A stretch of 64,000 nt of DNA from Paractinoplanes tereljensis. Its GTDB lineage: Bacteria > Actinomycetota > Actinomycetes > Mycobacteriales > Micromonosporaceae. The DNA lies in contig NZ_BOMY01000064.1 in assembly GCF_016862435.1 (NCBI RefSeq), forward strand, positions 62,001 through 126,000, read 5' to 3'. The translations under genes were made by a program, and so were the position numbers. The notes under the pieces were generated by a model, which made no database searches, was not told where the DNA came from, and saw only the letters and a list, made by a program, of their open reading frames with translations. This document shows positions 8,439 to 16,421 of this stretch, piece by piece (positions within the stretch are counted from its first letter, which is position 1; every line of letters starts with the position of its first letter).

Positions 8439-8977
8439 CGGGTCGCTCCGGTCGGCATCAGGCTCTGGCATGCGGTCATGGCGGTGTTCCAGTCGGGGTC
8501 GGCCTGCAGCGTTTGCAGCTGCGTGGTGAGCCCTCGGAAGCCGGTGGCGGGGTCCGGGTCCGGGACGTCGACGCCGTGACTGCGGAAGCACTTGGCGAGT
8601 TCTTCCAGCTGCTTCTGGTTCGCCGGGTCCGACAGGGCGCTGCCCTGACCGCCGGTGGGCCGGTACTGCTGGCACTTCTGCAAGGCGGCGTTGAGCTTGG
8701 TCTGGTCGGCGCTGCCGCGCACTGACTGGAGTCCGCCGCCGGCACTGCTCGGATCGGGATCGGGCATGTCGATGCCGTTCTCCCGCATGCACGCGGCGAA
8801 CTTCAGGCCGTCACCGGTGGCACCAGCGCTGGCGCTGGCCGACGGTGTGGCCGCGCCGCCGGCGGAGGCGATGCCTGTGTCCTCGGTGCCGCCTCCGCCA
8901 CAGGCGGCCAAACAGGTCAGGGCAAGGGCGAGCGCGGTCAACGTCATTGCGGCGCGGCGCCGTGATCGTGTGGTCAT
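8435..8977 (-). CDS. Lipoprotein with duplicated C-(M/F)-R...PDPDP repeats
   Basis: 180 residues from ATG 8977; the in-frame TTG at 9004 is less likely. It has an Arg-rich n-region, a hydrophobic core and a lipobox (CLAAC), so it is probably lipid-anchored outside. After a Ser/Ala linker come two related repeats, FAACMRENGIDMPDPDP and LAKCFRSHGVDVPDPDP, about 70 residues apart, each followed by a Leu/Gln-rich helix. Similar small proteins occur beside actinobacterial MacAB-type systems, but I know no assigned function. As first gene of the exporter operon it may be a substrate-binding or sensing accessory. Confidence 0.75.
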   Translation of the reverse strand: MTTRSRRRAAMTLTALALALTCLAACGGGGTEDTGIASAGGAATPSASASAGATGDGLKFAACMRENGIDMPDPDPSSAGGGLQSVRGSADQTKLNAALQKCQQYRPTGGQGSALSDPANQKQLEELAKCFRSHGVDVPDPDPATGFRGLTTQLQTLQADPDWNTAMTACQSLMPTGATR

Positions 8978-9021
8978 GAGTTCAGCGTGCGGGGCGGATG
9001 GCAAAGGCCCATGAGTCCGAT

Positions 9022-9037
9022 ATCAGAATCTGATCAG
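9022..9037 (-). promoter_or_regulatory. CTGAT-N6-CTGAT direct repeat upstream of exporter operon
   Basis: On the minus strand two CTGAT units start 11 bases apart, 45-60 bases before the lipoprotein ATG. An 11-base period matches head-to-tail binding by OmpR/PhoB-type response regulators. The same arrangement is found at 11400-11415 near the response-regulator gene, which suggests control by the linked two-component system. Confidence 0.5.
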
Positions 9038-9053
9038 ACGGCCCGGCCGAATG

Positions 9054-10619
9054 TCAGCAGCGAGGCGGCGAGGGCGGTGCGGTGGGAGACAAGGTGCCCT
9101 CGAGCAGGGTGGGATCGGCGGGAAGGAGCACCCTGAAGGTGGCGCCGTGGGGTGCCGGACGGAGCAGTTCGATACGACCGGCGTGCGCGGTCACGATCGC
9201 TGCCACGATGGATAGTCCGAGCCCGGAGCCGTCGGCGGTGGCCTTGCGGCCGCGGCTGGGGTCGGTCCGGTACATGCGTTCGAAGATGTGCGGAGCGTGC
9301 TCGACGGGGATGCCTGGGCCGTTGTCGGACACCTCGAGCACGGCCAGGGGACCGCCGGGCATCTGACCGATGGCGACCACCGGGTCGGCGGGAGGTGGCG
9401 GCTCGTACCTGACCCGGATGGCTATCCGGGTGTCGGCCGGGGTATGAGCGATGGCGTTCGCGACCAGATTCGTCGCGACCTGCCGCAGCCGGTATTCATC
9501 GGCACGCACCGGTGCGGACGCGACGGCGTCCAGGGTGATCACCCGGCCGGGATGGCGGGCCTGGGCGTCGCGGGCAGCGTCGGCGGCGATGCCGGTCAGG
9601 TCGGTCGGGAGCAACTCCAGGGTGCGGTCCTCGTCGAGCGCCGACAGCAGCAGCAGGTCCTCGACCAGCGCGGTCATCCGGGTGGCCTCCTGCTCGATGC
9701 GCAGCATCGTGGCGTCCAGCTCGTCGACCGTCGCGGCTCCGCCGCGGCGATAGAGCTCGGCGAAGCCCCGCACCGAGGTCAATGGTGTTCGCAGTTCGTG
9801 GGAGACATCGGCGAGGAACTGCCGGAGCCGCTGCTCGGTGGCCTCGCGGTAGGCGAGCGCATCCCCGATACGGGCGAGCATCGTGTTGAGGGCGATGCCG
9901 AGGCGACCGGGTTCGGTGTGCGGATCAGTATCGGCGACCCGCGCCATGATCGATCCGGCGGCTATCGCGGCGGCGGTGTCCTGCATGCGGGTCAGTGGCC
10001 GTAGCCCGACGCGCACGACGCCGACGGCCACCGCGGCGACCAGAATGATCGCGAAGACACTGAGCAGCAGGCCGGCCAGCAACATTCGATCCACGGTGGC
10101 GTCGATTTCCTGCAGAGACAGCGCGATGGTGGTAAAGCCGCCATCAGGGCTAGTCACTGCGATGATCCGCCATCTCGCGGCATCGGCGCCGGCCGTGACC
10201 GTGTACGGGCCGCGGTCGGCGTGCACGGTCACCGAGGCGAACGAGGCGACCGGCGCGGCGAACTCGGGGCTGGTCAGCAGAGCCTTCCACTGTCCCGAGG
10301 CGTCGTAGCTGCCGACGTTGATGGGAGCACCCAACAGTCCGCCGAGCCGCTGCGCCACCGCCGTCTCACGGGGCGAATCGGGCAACGCGCGGGACGACAG
10401 CGACGTCTGCCCGATCCGGTCGAGCTGGCCGTCGAGGCGGTCGGCGAGATAACTGCGCAGCAGTTCGGTGCCGACGACGTTGACCGCCAGCAGTGTGCAG
10501 CCGCAAACGATGACCATCGTCACCGCCAGGCGGGACCGGACGGTCCAGTGCGCCCAGCGACGGGGCCGCCACGCCCGCAGCCGCGCGGCGCGCGTGGTGG
10601 GGGTCGTCGACTCGGTCAC
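9054..10619 (-). CDS. Sensor histidine kinase, OmpR-linked type
   Basis: 521 residues from a GTG overlapping the regulator stop (GTGA). TM1 lies near residues 28-52, an extracytoplasmic sensor domain runs to about 160, TM2 spans about 175-205 and HAMP follows. The HisKA motif is FLADVSHELRTPLTS, with the phospho-acceptor His. The ATPase domain shows an N-box (NLVANAIAHT), G1 (DNGPGIP) and G2 (GSGLGLSIV). It should phosphorylate the regulator at 10616-11344. Position and shared repeats suggest it controls the exporter operon just downstream on the same strand, probably sensing envelope stress or a peptide antibiotic. Confidence 0.92.
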   Translation of the reverse strand: MTESTTPTTRAARLRAWRPRRWAHWTVRSRLAVTMVIVCGCTLLAVNVVGTELLRSYLADRLDGQLDRIGQTSLSSRALPDSPRETAVAQRLGGLLGAPINVGSYDASGQWKALLTSPEFAAPVASFASVTVHADRGPYTVTAGADAARWRIIAVTSPDGGFTTIALSLQEIDATVDRMLLAGLLLSVFAIILVAAVAVGVVRVGLRPLTRMQDTAAAIAAGSIMARVADTDPHTEPGRLGIALNTMLARIGDALAYREATEQRLRQFLADVSHELRTPLTSVRGFAELYRRGGAATVDELDATMLRIEQEATRMTALVEDLLLLSALDEDRTLELLPTDLTGIAADAARDAQARHPGRVITLDAVASAPVRADEYRLRQVATNLVANAIAHTPADTRIAIRVRYEPPPPADPVVAIGQMPGGPLAVLEVSDNGPGIPVEHAPHIFERMYRTDPSRGRKATADGSGLGLSIVAAIVTAHAGRIELLRPAPHGATFRVLLPADPTLLEGTLSPTAPPSPPRC

Positions 10620-11344
10620 GACGCGCCGGGACCCTGGGCCGTTCGCAGGCAGTAGCCGACACCCCGGACTGTCTGGATCAGCCGCGGGCCGTGTTGGTCG
10701 AGCTTCTTGCGCAGGTAGTAGACGTAGGTGTCGACGATCTGCCCGTCGCCGTTGAAGTCGTAATCCCAGACGCGGTCGAGGATCTGGGATCGACTCAGCA
10801 CACGTCCGGCGTTGAGCATCAAGAACCGCAGCAGATTGAATTCGGTGACCGACAGGGTGATCGTCTGGCCGGCGCGGCGGACCTGATAGGTGTCCTGCGA
10901 GAGTTCGAGGTCGGCGAAACGCAGGTCGGTGTCCGTGGGCGCCTGTTTCGGGGCGGTGCGGCGCAGGATCGCGCGGATGCGCCAGACAATCTCCTCGAGG
11001 CTGAACGGCTTCGTCACATAGTCGTCGCCACCCGAACTCAACCCGGCCACCCGGTCCGCCACCGCATCTCTCGCGGTCAGGAACAGGATCGGGACGTCAT
11101 AGCCGTCGTGGCGCAGCCGGCGGGCCACCTCGAAGCCGTCGAGGTCAGGCAACATAACATCCAGCAACACCACAGCTGGCGTAAACTCCGAGACAGCTGC
11201 CAAGGCCGCGGTGCCGGAATGTTCTTCGCGCGTCTCAAAGGCGACAAGCCGCAGCGTTGACGCGATGAGCGTACAGATGTTCGGTTCGTCATCCACGACG
11301 AGGACGCGTGCCCCGGTCTCTTCGTCGGCCATGCTGTCGACCAT
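10616..11344 (-). CDS. OmpR/PhoB-family response regulator
   Basis: Receiver domain (about residues 13-125) with the acidic pair (VVDDEP), phospho-acceptor Asp in LLDVMLPD, Thr in LFLTARD and Lys in VTKPF. A C-terminal winged helix follows (about 145-240; ends YYLRKKLD... TVRGVGYCLR). Starts at ATG 11344 or ATG 11332 are both possible, neither with a strong ribosome site; the TTG at 11353 is less likely. The kinase gene follows with a 4-base overlap. The CTGAT repeat at 11400 lies in its upstream region. Confidence 0.92.
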   Translation of the reverse strand: MVDSMADEETGARVLVVDDEPNICTLIASTLRLVAFETREEHSGTAALAAVSEFTPAVVLLDVMLPDLDGFEVARRLRHDGYDVPILFLTARDAVADRVAGLSSGGDDYVTKPFSLEEIVWRIRAILRRTAPKQAPTDTDLRFADLELSQDTYQVRRAGQTITLSVTEFNLLRFLMLNAGRVLSRSQILDRVWDYDFNGDGQIVDTYVYYLRKKLDQHGPRLIQTVRGVGYCLRTAQGPGAS

Positions 11345-11399
11345 GCCGGACAAACATCAAAGTCTCATGAGAAAGCCATCATCGGCACCGGCCCGCTCA

Positions 11400-11415
11400 C
11401 TGATGAAACTCTGAT
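11400..11415 (+). promoter_or_regulatory. CTGAT-N6-CTGAT direct repeat between regulator and second ABC exporter
   Basis: CTGAT at 11400-11404 and 11411-11415, again 11 bases apart. It lies in the region between the response-regulator gene (minus) and the ABC ATPase gene at 11575 (plus). It matches the 9022-9037 element and could serve autoregulation, the second exporter, or both. Confidence 0.5.
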
Positions 11416-11574
11416 CAGCGGCTCATCCGTTCTTGTTGCTCAGGGAGCACGCTCTTCCCTAGGCCGCCGCAGCGCGATCGTTCGCGGCGACCCCCGGCCG
11501 GCGGTCCATGAGCGCTTCTCGTTGCCGCGACACCCGCACCGGCATTCACATCCGAGGCTGAACGAGGGAAACCC

Positions 11575-12528
11575 ATGATCGAGGTTCGGCAACTTGTCAA
11601 GAAATATGGGACAAAAACGGCGGTGGACGGCTTGGAGTTCACCGTTCAGCCCGGCGTGGTAACCGGTTTCCTCGGGCCCAACGGCGCCGGGAAGTCCACC
11701 ACGATGCGGCTCATCGTCGGGCTCGACGCGCCGACGCGAGGAACCGCGCTCGTCAACGGACGCCCCTACGTCCAGCACTCCGCGCCCCTGCGCGAGGTCG
11801 GCACCCTGCTGGAAGCCAAGTCGGTCCATCCGGGCCGTACGGCCTATGGGCACCTGCGGGCATTGGCCCTCACCCACGGCATCAGCATGCGACGCGTCGA
11901 GAAGGTCATCGAACTCGCCGGCCTCACTGCGGTAGCCCGCAAACGGGTCGGCGGTTTCAGCCTCGGCATGGGCCAGCGGCTCGGCGTCGCCGCAGCCCTG
12001 CTCGGCGACCCGCAGATCATCATGCTCGACGAGCCCGTGAACGGCCTGGACCCCGAAGGAGTCCTCTGGATCCGCAACCTTCTGACCGGACTGGCTGGAC
12101 AGGGCCGAACCGTGCTCATGTCGTCACACCTGATGGGCGAGGTCGCGCAGACCGCCACAAATCTGATCATCATCGGTCGCGGCCGGCTGCTGGCGGATAC
12201 CACCGTCGAACGCTTCATCGCCGAGCAAAGCGCCGGCGGCGTCAAGGTCGCCTGCTCCGATCCGGAGCGACTGTATGCCGCGGTCATTCGGCCTGGAGTG
12301 ACGGTCACCGGGACACCCGGATCGCAGGAACTGCACGTCCAAGGCGTCGCCGCCCGCACCATCGGCGAGATCGCCGCAGCCCACCACATCGTCCTCTACG
12401 AACTCACCCCCCAAACGGCATCACTGGAAGAGGCGTTCATGTCGCTGACCGGCGAGTCCGTGGAATACCACGGAACGACAACAGCACCCTCGGCCAACCC
12501 CGGCGCCCCGATGAGGAGCATGGCATGA
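11575..12528 (+). CDS. BcrA/DrrA-like ABC transporter ATPase
   Basis: 317 residues with Walker A (GPNGAGKST, about residue 40), signature FSLGMGQRLGVAAALL, Walker B (IIMLDEPVNGLDPEG) and H-loop (LMSSHLM). A ~100-residue C-terminal extension follows, as in drug/bacteriocin exporters of the DrrA/BcrA group. The ribosome site is in CGAGGGAAACCC before ATG 11575. The permease gene starts within its stop (ATGA). With that partner it should form an exporter for a hydrophobic drug or peptide. Its divergence from the two-component genes suggests regulation by them. Confidence 0.92.
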   Translation: MIEVRQLVKKYGTKTAVDGLEFTVQPGVVTGFLGPNGAGKSTTMRLIVGLDAPTRGTALVNGRPYVQHSAPLREVGTLLEAKSVHPGRTAYGHLRALALTHGISMRRVEKVIELAGLTAVARKRVGGFSLGMGQRLGVAAALLGDPQIIMLDEPVNGLDPEGVLWIRNLLTGLAGQGRTVLMSSHLMGEVAQTATNLIIIGRGRLLADTTVERFIAEQSAGGVKVACSDPERLYAAVIRPGVTVTGTPGSQELHVQGVAARTIGEIAAAHHIVLYELTPQTASLEEAFMSLTGESVEYHGTTTAPSANPGAPMRSMA

Positions 12529-13343
12529 CGACGGCATCGCACGCCCGCCCGCAACGGGACATCCACCGGGTGACCGGACCGCGCGTTCTCCGCTCCGAAT
12601 GGTCCAAATTCTGGGATCTGCGTTCCACCTGGATCACCCTCGGGATCGCCATGGTGCTGCTGATCGGCTTCGGGCTGCTCTCCGCGGCCCGCTACGACCC
12701 CACCTCCGATCACACCGGTCGGCTGGGCGGTTCGGTCACGGACGCCGTCGCTGCGGCCATGGGCGGTCAGCAATTCGCCCAGCTGGCCATCGGTGTCCTC
12801 GGTGTTCTGGTCATGGCCGGCGAGTACTCGACCGGCATGATCCGCTCAACGCTGACCGCAGTCCCGAAACGCCTTCCCGTCCTGCTGGCCAAGACGACCA
12901 TGTTCTTCGGCGTCGTCACGGTGGCGTCGTTCGCCGCCGTCCTCGTCTCGTTCCTCGCCGGGCACAGCGCCCTCGCCGACACCGACATCGCAGCCGGCCT
13001 CACGGACGACCGCATCCTGCGCGGCCTCACCGGAGCCGCCCTGTATTTCGGTCTCGTCGGCGTCATCGGCATCGGACTCGGCGGCTTGCTACGTTCGGTC
13101 GCCGGCGGCATCGCCTCCGTCGTGGTCCTGCTCATGCTCCTGCCGGTCCTGACCGACCTGCTGCCCAGCGACATGTCCGACTCGATCAGCAAATACCTGC
13201 CGAGCAACGCCGGAGCCTCCATCTACGCCCTCACCCACGACAGCAGCACCCTCAGCCCGGAAGCAGGACTGCTGGTCTTCGCCGCATGGGCAGCAGCCGC
13301 AGTCGGCGCCGCCGGCTACCGACTGATGCGCACCGACGCCTAG
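12525..13343 (+). CDS. ABC-2-type exporter permease
   Basis: 272 residues. A cytoplasmic N-terminus with RSEWSKFWDLRSTW, the conserved entry motif of ABC-2 permeases in this group, is followed by about six transmembrane segments. The third and fourth contain the typical AGEYSTGMIRSTLTAVP loop. It is translationally coupled to the ATPase at 11575. The last ~35 codons (from about THDSSTLSP to YRLMRTDA) reappear, mutated, at 62815-62911, which is one of the signs that this whole block was once duplicated. Confidence 0.9.
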   Translation: MTTASHARPQRDIHRVTGPRVLRSEWSKFWDLRSTWITLGIAMVLLIGFGLLSAARYDPTSDHTGRLGGSVTDAVAAAMGGQQFAQLAIGVLGVLVMAGEYSTGMIRSTLTAVPKRLPVLLAKTTMFFGVVTVASFAAVLVSFLAGHSALADTDIAAGLTDDRILRGLTGAALYFGLVGVIGIGLGGLLRSVAGGIASVVVLLMLLPVLTDLLPSDMSDSISKYLPSNAGASIYALTHDSSTLSPEAGLLVFAAWAAAAVGAAGYRLMRTDA

Positions 13344-13349
13344 CGATTC

Positions 13350-13380
13350 GGTGCTGCGCGGCCTGATCCGCGGCAGCACC
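13350..13380 (+). terminator. Hairpin after the ABC-2 permease
   Basis: GGTGCTGC pairs with GCAGCACC across a 15-base loop, beginning seven bases after the permease stop. No T-run follows. It is a plausible intrinsic-like terminator for the 11575-13343 operon. Confidence 0.45.
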
Positions 13381-13414
13381 GTCGTTGCCGGCGACGCCGT
13401 GACCGGGCGGCACG

Positions 13415-13549
13415 TCACCGGCTTCGACCATGCAGATCGTCGGCGTACGTCTTCTCGGCGATCACCGGGGAAATGTCGAACCAGGATCCGGGGTAACTGA
13501 ACGGGATGTCCTGGGCGGCGAAGGCCGGGCTCTGTGGAGCGACGGTCAT
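13415..13549 (-). pseudogene. Truncated 5' end of a glycosidase-like gene
   Basis: A 44-codon frame from ATG 13549 includes IPFSYPGSWFDISPV and EKTYADDLH. This resembles the N-termini of cytoplasmic glycoside hydrolases found beside actinobacterial sugar ABC transporters. It then hits a stop, and nothing homologous continues downstream. The ATG overlaps the stop of the permease fragment (ATGA), preserving the original operon junction. Confidence 0.5.
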
Positions 13550-13705
13550 GGCGTGCGGCCTGTTTTCTGAGCAGGGTCGGTCAGTCCTTGGCGGCGGTCA
13601 CCCCCGGCGGTGACATAGCGCTGCGCAACGATGAGCAACAGGGTGGCCGGGATGGAGGCGAGCACGGCGGTGGCGATGCTGGCGTTCCCGTGCTGGTTGT
13701 CTTGC
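13546..13705 (-). pseudogene. C-terminal fragment of a sugar ABC transporter permease
   Basis: The minus-strand frame contains ASIATAVLASIPATLLLIVAQ and then RYVTAG, the last helix and tail of MalG-type permeases. The frame runs into it from unrelated sequence, so only the 3' end of the gene remains. Together with the glycosidase start it marks a lost carbohydrate operon. Confidence 0.6.
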
Positions 13706-13734
13706 TGCGACGTTCCACCGTGCCGCCGGCCTCC

Positions 13735-14010
13735 TAGCCGCTGGCTTCTCCAGTCCTTTACGTCGATCTGGCCTCCGCCGTACCGTGGGGCGAAGATGCT
13801 CATCACGCCGAGCGACTTGAGGCGTTGGTGGTCGATCAGCGGATCGGAGTAGTAGACGGCCGACGAGGTGTACCGGATCGCCCAGTCGGTCCAGCCCGAC
13901 GCCTTGGACGCCGTTTCGATGTACAGCCTCCTGGTGCTCGAGTCGCCGCTGGCGATGTAGAGATTGTCGGTGGCGTCGAGAACCTGCGCCTCCTGGTTGA
14001 TCAGGCCCCG
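13735..14010 (-). pseudogene. C-terminal fragment of a BNR-repeat protein
   Basis: The frame reads LINQEAQVLDATDNLYIASG, then a segment with SGWTDWAIRYTSSAVYYSDP and FAPRYGGGQIDVKDW. This is the pattern of BNR-repeat-containing (six-bladed propeller) proteins of polysaccharide-utilisation loci. It lacks a start and most of the propeller, and fuses directly to the permease fragment. Confidence 0.5.
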
Positions 14011-14129
14011 GTGGTCAGGTAGGTGGTCAGGAACAGGACGATCAGGTCGCAGTCGGCGCGCCGCAACTCCTCGGCGACCCGCACGCCCTCGGGCGCGTCG
14101 GAGATGAAGCCGACGCCGGCACGGCACGC

Positions 14130-14551
14130 TGCGGATCCCGCAGGACCTGACCCAGACGGTCCCGTTCACCGCCCGCGGGTCGTCCGAGCACTACGGCAAG
14201 ACCAAGTTGCTCGACATCATGTTCACCATGGAGCTCGCCCCTCGGCTGGCCGGCACCTCGGTCCGCGAACTGCCTCGACCCCGGCTTCAACACCACCGGC
14301 CTCGGCCGCGAGCTCCGCTTCGCCGGTGCTCTCGGGAAGATGGTCACCCGGCTCGGGATCGGCGACCCGACCCGCGGCGCCGGCCTCATCGTGGCCCTCG
14401 CCGCGACCCCGCCTTCTCCGGGCACTCCGGCGGCTACTACACCGCGCGCGGCACCCGGCAGATCCAGCCGAGCGCACCCGGCAACGACCCGGCCTGGCAG
14501 GCCGATCTGTGGACCGAGACCGAGCGCCTCCTCGAACCGGGAACCCGGTGA
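14130..14551 (+). pseudogene. Short-chain dehydrogenase remnant, frameshifted
   Basis: Segments of an SDR C-terminal half are spread over two frames. One has EHYGKTKLLDIMFTMELAPR (the Tyr-x3-Lys catalytic pair in its usual context), the next has GKMVTRLGIGDPTRGAGL, and the last has FSGHSGGYYTARGTRQ and PAWQADLWTETERLL. The cofactor-binding N-terminus is missing. At least two frame changes are needed to join the pieces. Confidence 0.6.
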
Positions 14552-14590
14552 CCGCGCCGAAATCCGGTTGCCGGAGACCGGCGCGGCCCG

Positions 14591-15796
14591 CTACGCCACG
14601 GTGACGTTGTCGAGGTAGATCGAGGTGGTGCCGCTGGAATTGGCGGCCGCGAAGAACTGCACGCCGATCTCCCGCACGTCGCTCCGGGCGGCGACACCCG
14701 ACAGGCTCAGGCTCAACGTCGTGCCGCCGGTGCCGGTGGTGATCGTCGCGACGCCGCCGTCGTACCAGGTGTAGCCCGATCCGCTCTTGACATAGATCTT
14801 GGCCGTGAGACCGCTGCCGAGCGTGCCCCAGGTCGCGGCCCGGACCGTTGCCCGCAGCGTCGATCCACTGGCGAGGTTCTGCGTCGCGACCTTGGACAAC
14901 GAGTAACTCTGGCCGCTGCCGAGCGCGACATCGGCCTTCAACGAGTAGCTGCCCTGCGCCGCCCACTCGCTGACCTGCCACGGACCGCCGGAAGCACCGC
15001 CGGCACCCCAGCCGTTGCTACCGGACTCGAACCCTTCGAGCAACCCGCTCGAGCCTGGTCCCGAACCGCCGGACGTCAGCAACGGAGTCAGCGCCGGATA
15101 CCACCTGTCGGAGATCTTGACGTTGCCGCTGTCATTCGGATGGACCCCGTCGGTCGTGTTCGAGCCGGTGCTGAAGCCACTCCACTGGTCGACGACGGTG
15201 ATCGGCGACGCGGAGGTGCTCTTGCCGCCGGCCCAGCCCGGGATGGCGTTGTTGAGGTTGATCACCCGTTGCGCGCAGTCCGAGCAGCCGCTGGGATTCA
15301 TCGGGAGAATCTTCGCCACAAGGATCCTCATGGCCGGATTGCTGGCCCGCATCTGGTCGACGAGCTTGCCGTAGGCGGCCAGGATGGTGCTGGGCGACAG
15401 GTTGTTCCAGACGTCGTTGGTGCCGAGGTGCATCATCACCACGTCCGGCTGGGTGGCGGCGAGCCAGCCGGGCAACTGGTTCTGGTTGGCGATGTTGGTC
15501 GCCAGGTAACCGCCGTGGCCCTCGTTGTTGCCGTCGTAGGAGACGCCGCAGCCGGGGTCGCCGAGCGTGCCGACGAAGTCGACGTTGGTGTAGCCATTGC
15601 TCTGCAATCTGGTCCAGAGTTTGGCCCGCCAGCATCCGGGTGACCCGGTGATCGAGTCACCCAGCGGCATGACCTTGACCGCGGCAGCCGCGGCGACCTG
15701 GGCCGTCGCGGTGCCGGCCGCGCTCGATGCCGGCAGCAGCAATGCGGCCACCAGCGAGAGCGCCGCAGCTCCTCGGACAGCGTTTCGTTTTCGCAT
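14591..15796 (-). CDS. Secreted SGNH/GDSL hydrolase with C-terminal carbohydrate-binding-like domain
   Basis: 401 residues from ATG 15796 with a GGAGGTGAGG ribosome site. Signal peptide to about residue 35. The SGNH domain has block I (MPLGDSIT, nucleophile Ser), block III (HLGTNDVW) and block V (DGVHPNDSG with catalytic Asp/His), as in CE3-like acetylesterases. After a Gly/Ser linker near residue 245, a ~150-residue beta-rich domain with Trp and Tyr resembles a carbohydrate-binding module. It is the last gene of the operon headed by the GH5 mannanase at 16422-18353. Deacetylation of mannan or xylan is the likely task, inferred from context. Confidence 0.8.
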   Translation of the reverse strand: MRKRNAVRGAAALSLVAALLLPASSAAGTATAQVAAAAAVKVMPLGDSITGSPGCWRAKLWTRLQSNGYTNVDFVGTLGDPGCGVSYDGNNEGHGGYLATNIANQNQLPGWLAATQPDVVMMHLGTNDVWNNLSPSTILAAYGKLVDQMRASNPAMRILVAKILPMNPSGCSDCAQRVINLNNAIPGWAGGKSTSASPITVVDQWSGFSTGSNTTDGVHPNDSGNVKISDRWYPALTPLLTSGGSGPGSSGLLEGFESGSNGWGAGGASGGPWQVSEWAAQGSYSLKADVALGSGQSYSLSKVATQNLASGSTLRATVRAATWGTLGSGLTAKIYVKSGSGYTWYDGGVATITTGTGGTTLSLSLSGVAARSDVREIGVQFFAAANSSGTTSIYLDNVTVA

Positions 15797-15819
15797 GACC
15801 TCACCTCCGACGAAGAGTG

Positions 15820-16380
15820 CTAGATGGCCGGGACGTTCACCCAGAAGCGGGTGTCGTCGGTGCGGTAGCGCGAACTCGAGTTGATCTGGTCGCGGATCCA
15901 GTAGACGGCGTTGCGGTAGTTCGCGATGTCCTGGGTGTTCGGGTTGCTCAGGCCGGTCTGGCCGTTGCGGTGGCCGGCGAACCAGGTGTATTCACCCCAC
16001 TTGTTCTGGGCCGCGTGCCGGATCTGCAGGTCCCAGCTGAGGTTGCTGTTGAGGGCGGCGCCAGCGTTCCACTCGTTCGGGCCGTAGCCGCTGTACTGCG
16101 ACACCGACTGGCGGATCATGTACCAGTTCTGCTTGAAGATGCCGAAGTTGGCGGCGTCACCGGACTTCCCGTCGCCGTACGTGTAATCGGTCGTCATCCG
16201 CTCCGTCTCGAGCATGGCGATGGCGAGGTCGAGGACGGTTCCGCCGTTGTTCAGCACCGCTTGCTTCCGGCTGCCGAGGCCGGAGACCGTGTACGAGCCA
16301 CGGTCCGCGGCCCGCGCGGGCGCCGGGGCGACGAGCAAGGCGGTGAGGACGACCAGGCCCAGGCTCAGCAGGCGTCTCAT
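15820..16380 (-). CDS. Secreted protein of unknown function, possible lysozyme-like fold
   Basis: 186 residues. A clear signal peptide (MRRLLSLGLVVLTALLVAPAP, cleavage near ARA-A) is followed by a compact ~155-residue domain. Motifs include LDLAIAMLETERM, ANFGIFKQNWYMIR, SGYGPNEWNAGA and WFAGHRNGQTGLSNPN. The FGIFKQNW and GHRNGQTG blocks look like a conserved active site with Glu in MLETE, recalling lysozyme-like proteins found in fungi and actinomycetes. I cannot name a family. It lies between the GH5 mannanase and the SGNH esterase in one operon, suggesting a role at polysaccharide or cell-wall surfaces. Confidence 0.7.
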   Translation of the reverse strand: MRRLLSLGLVVLTALLVAPAPARAADRGSYTVSGLGSRKQAVLNNGGTVLDLAIAMLETERMTTDYTYGDGKSGDAANFGIFKQNWYMIRQSVSQYSGYGPNEWNAGAALNSNLSWDLQIRHAAQNKWGEYTWFAGHRNGQTGLSNPNTQDIANYRNAVYWIRDQINSSSRYRTDDTRFWVNVPAI

Positions 16381-16421
16381 GGGGGATCTCCATTCTCCGG
16401 ACCGCACCGGTGGAAGCGCGG

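Noticed and set aside
7206..8579. A 457-codon plus-strand frame opposite the adaptor gene
   Set aside because: Shadow; the minus-strand adaptor has domain structure and operon overlaps.
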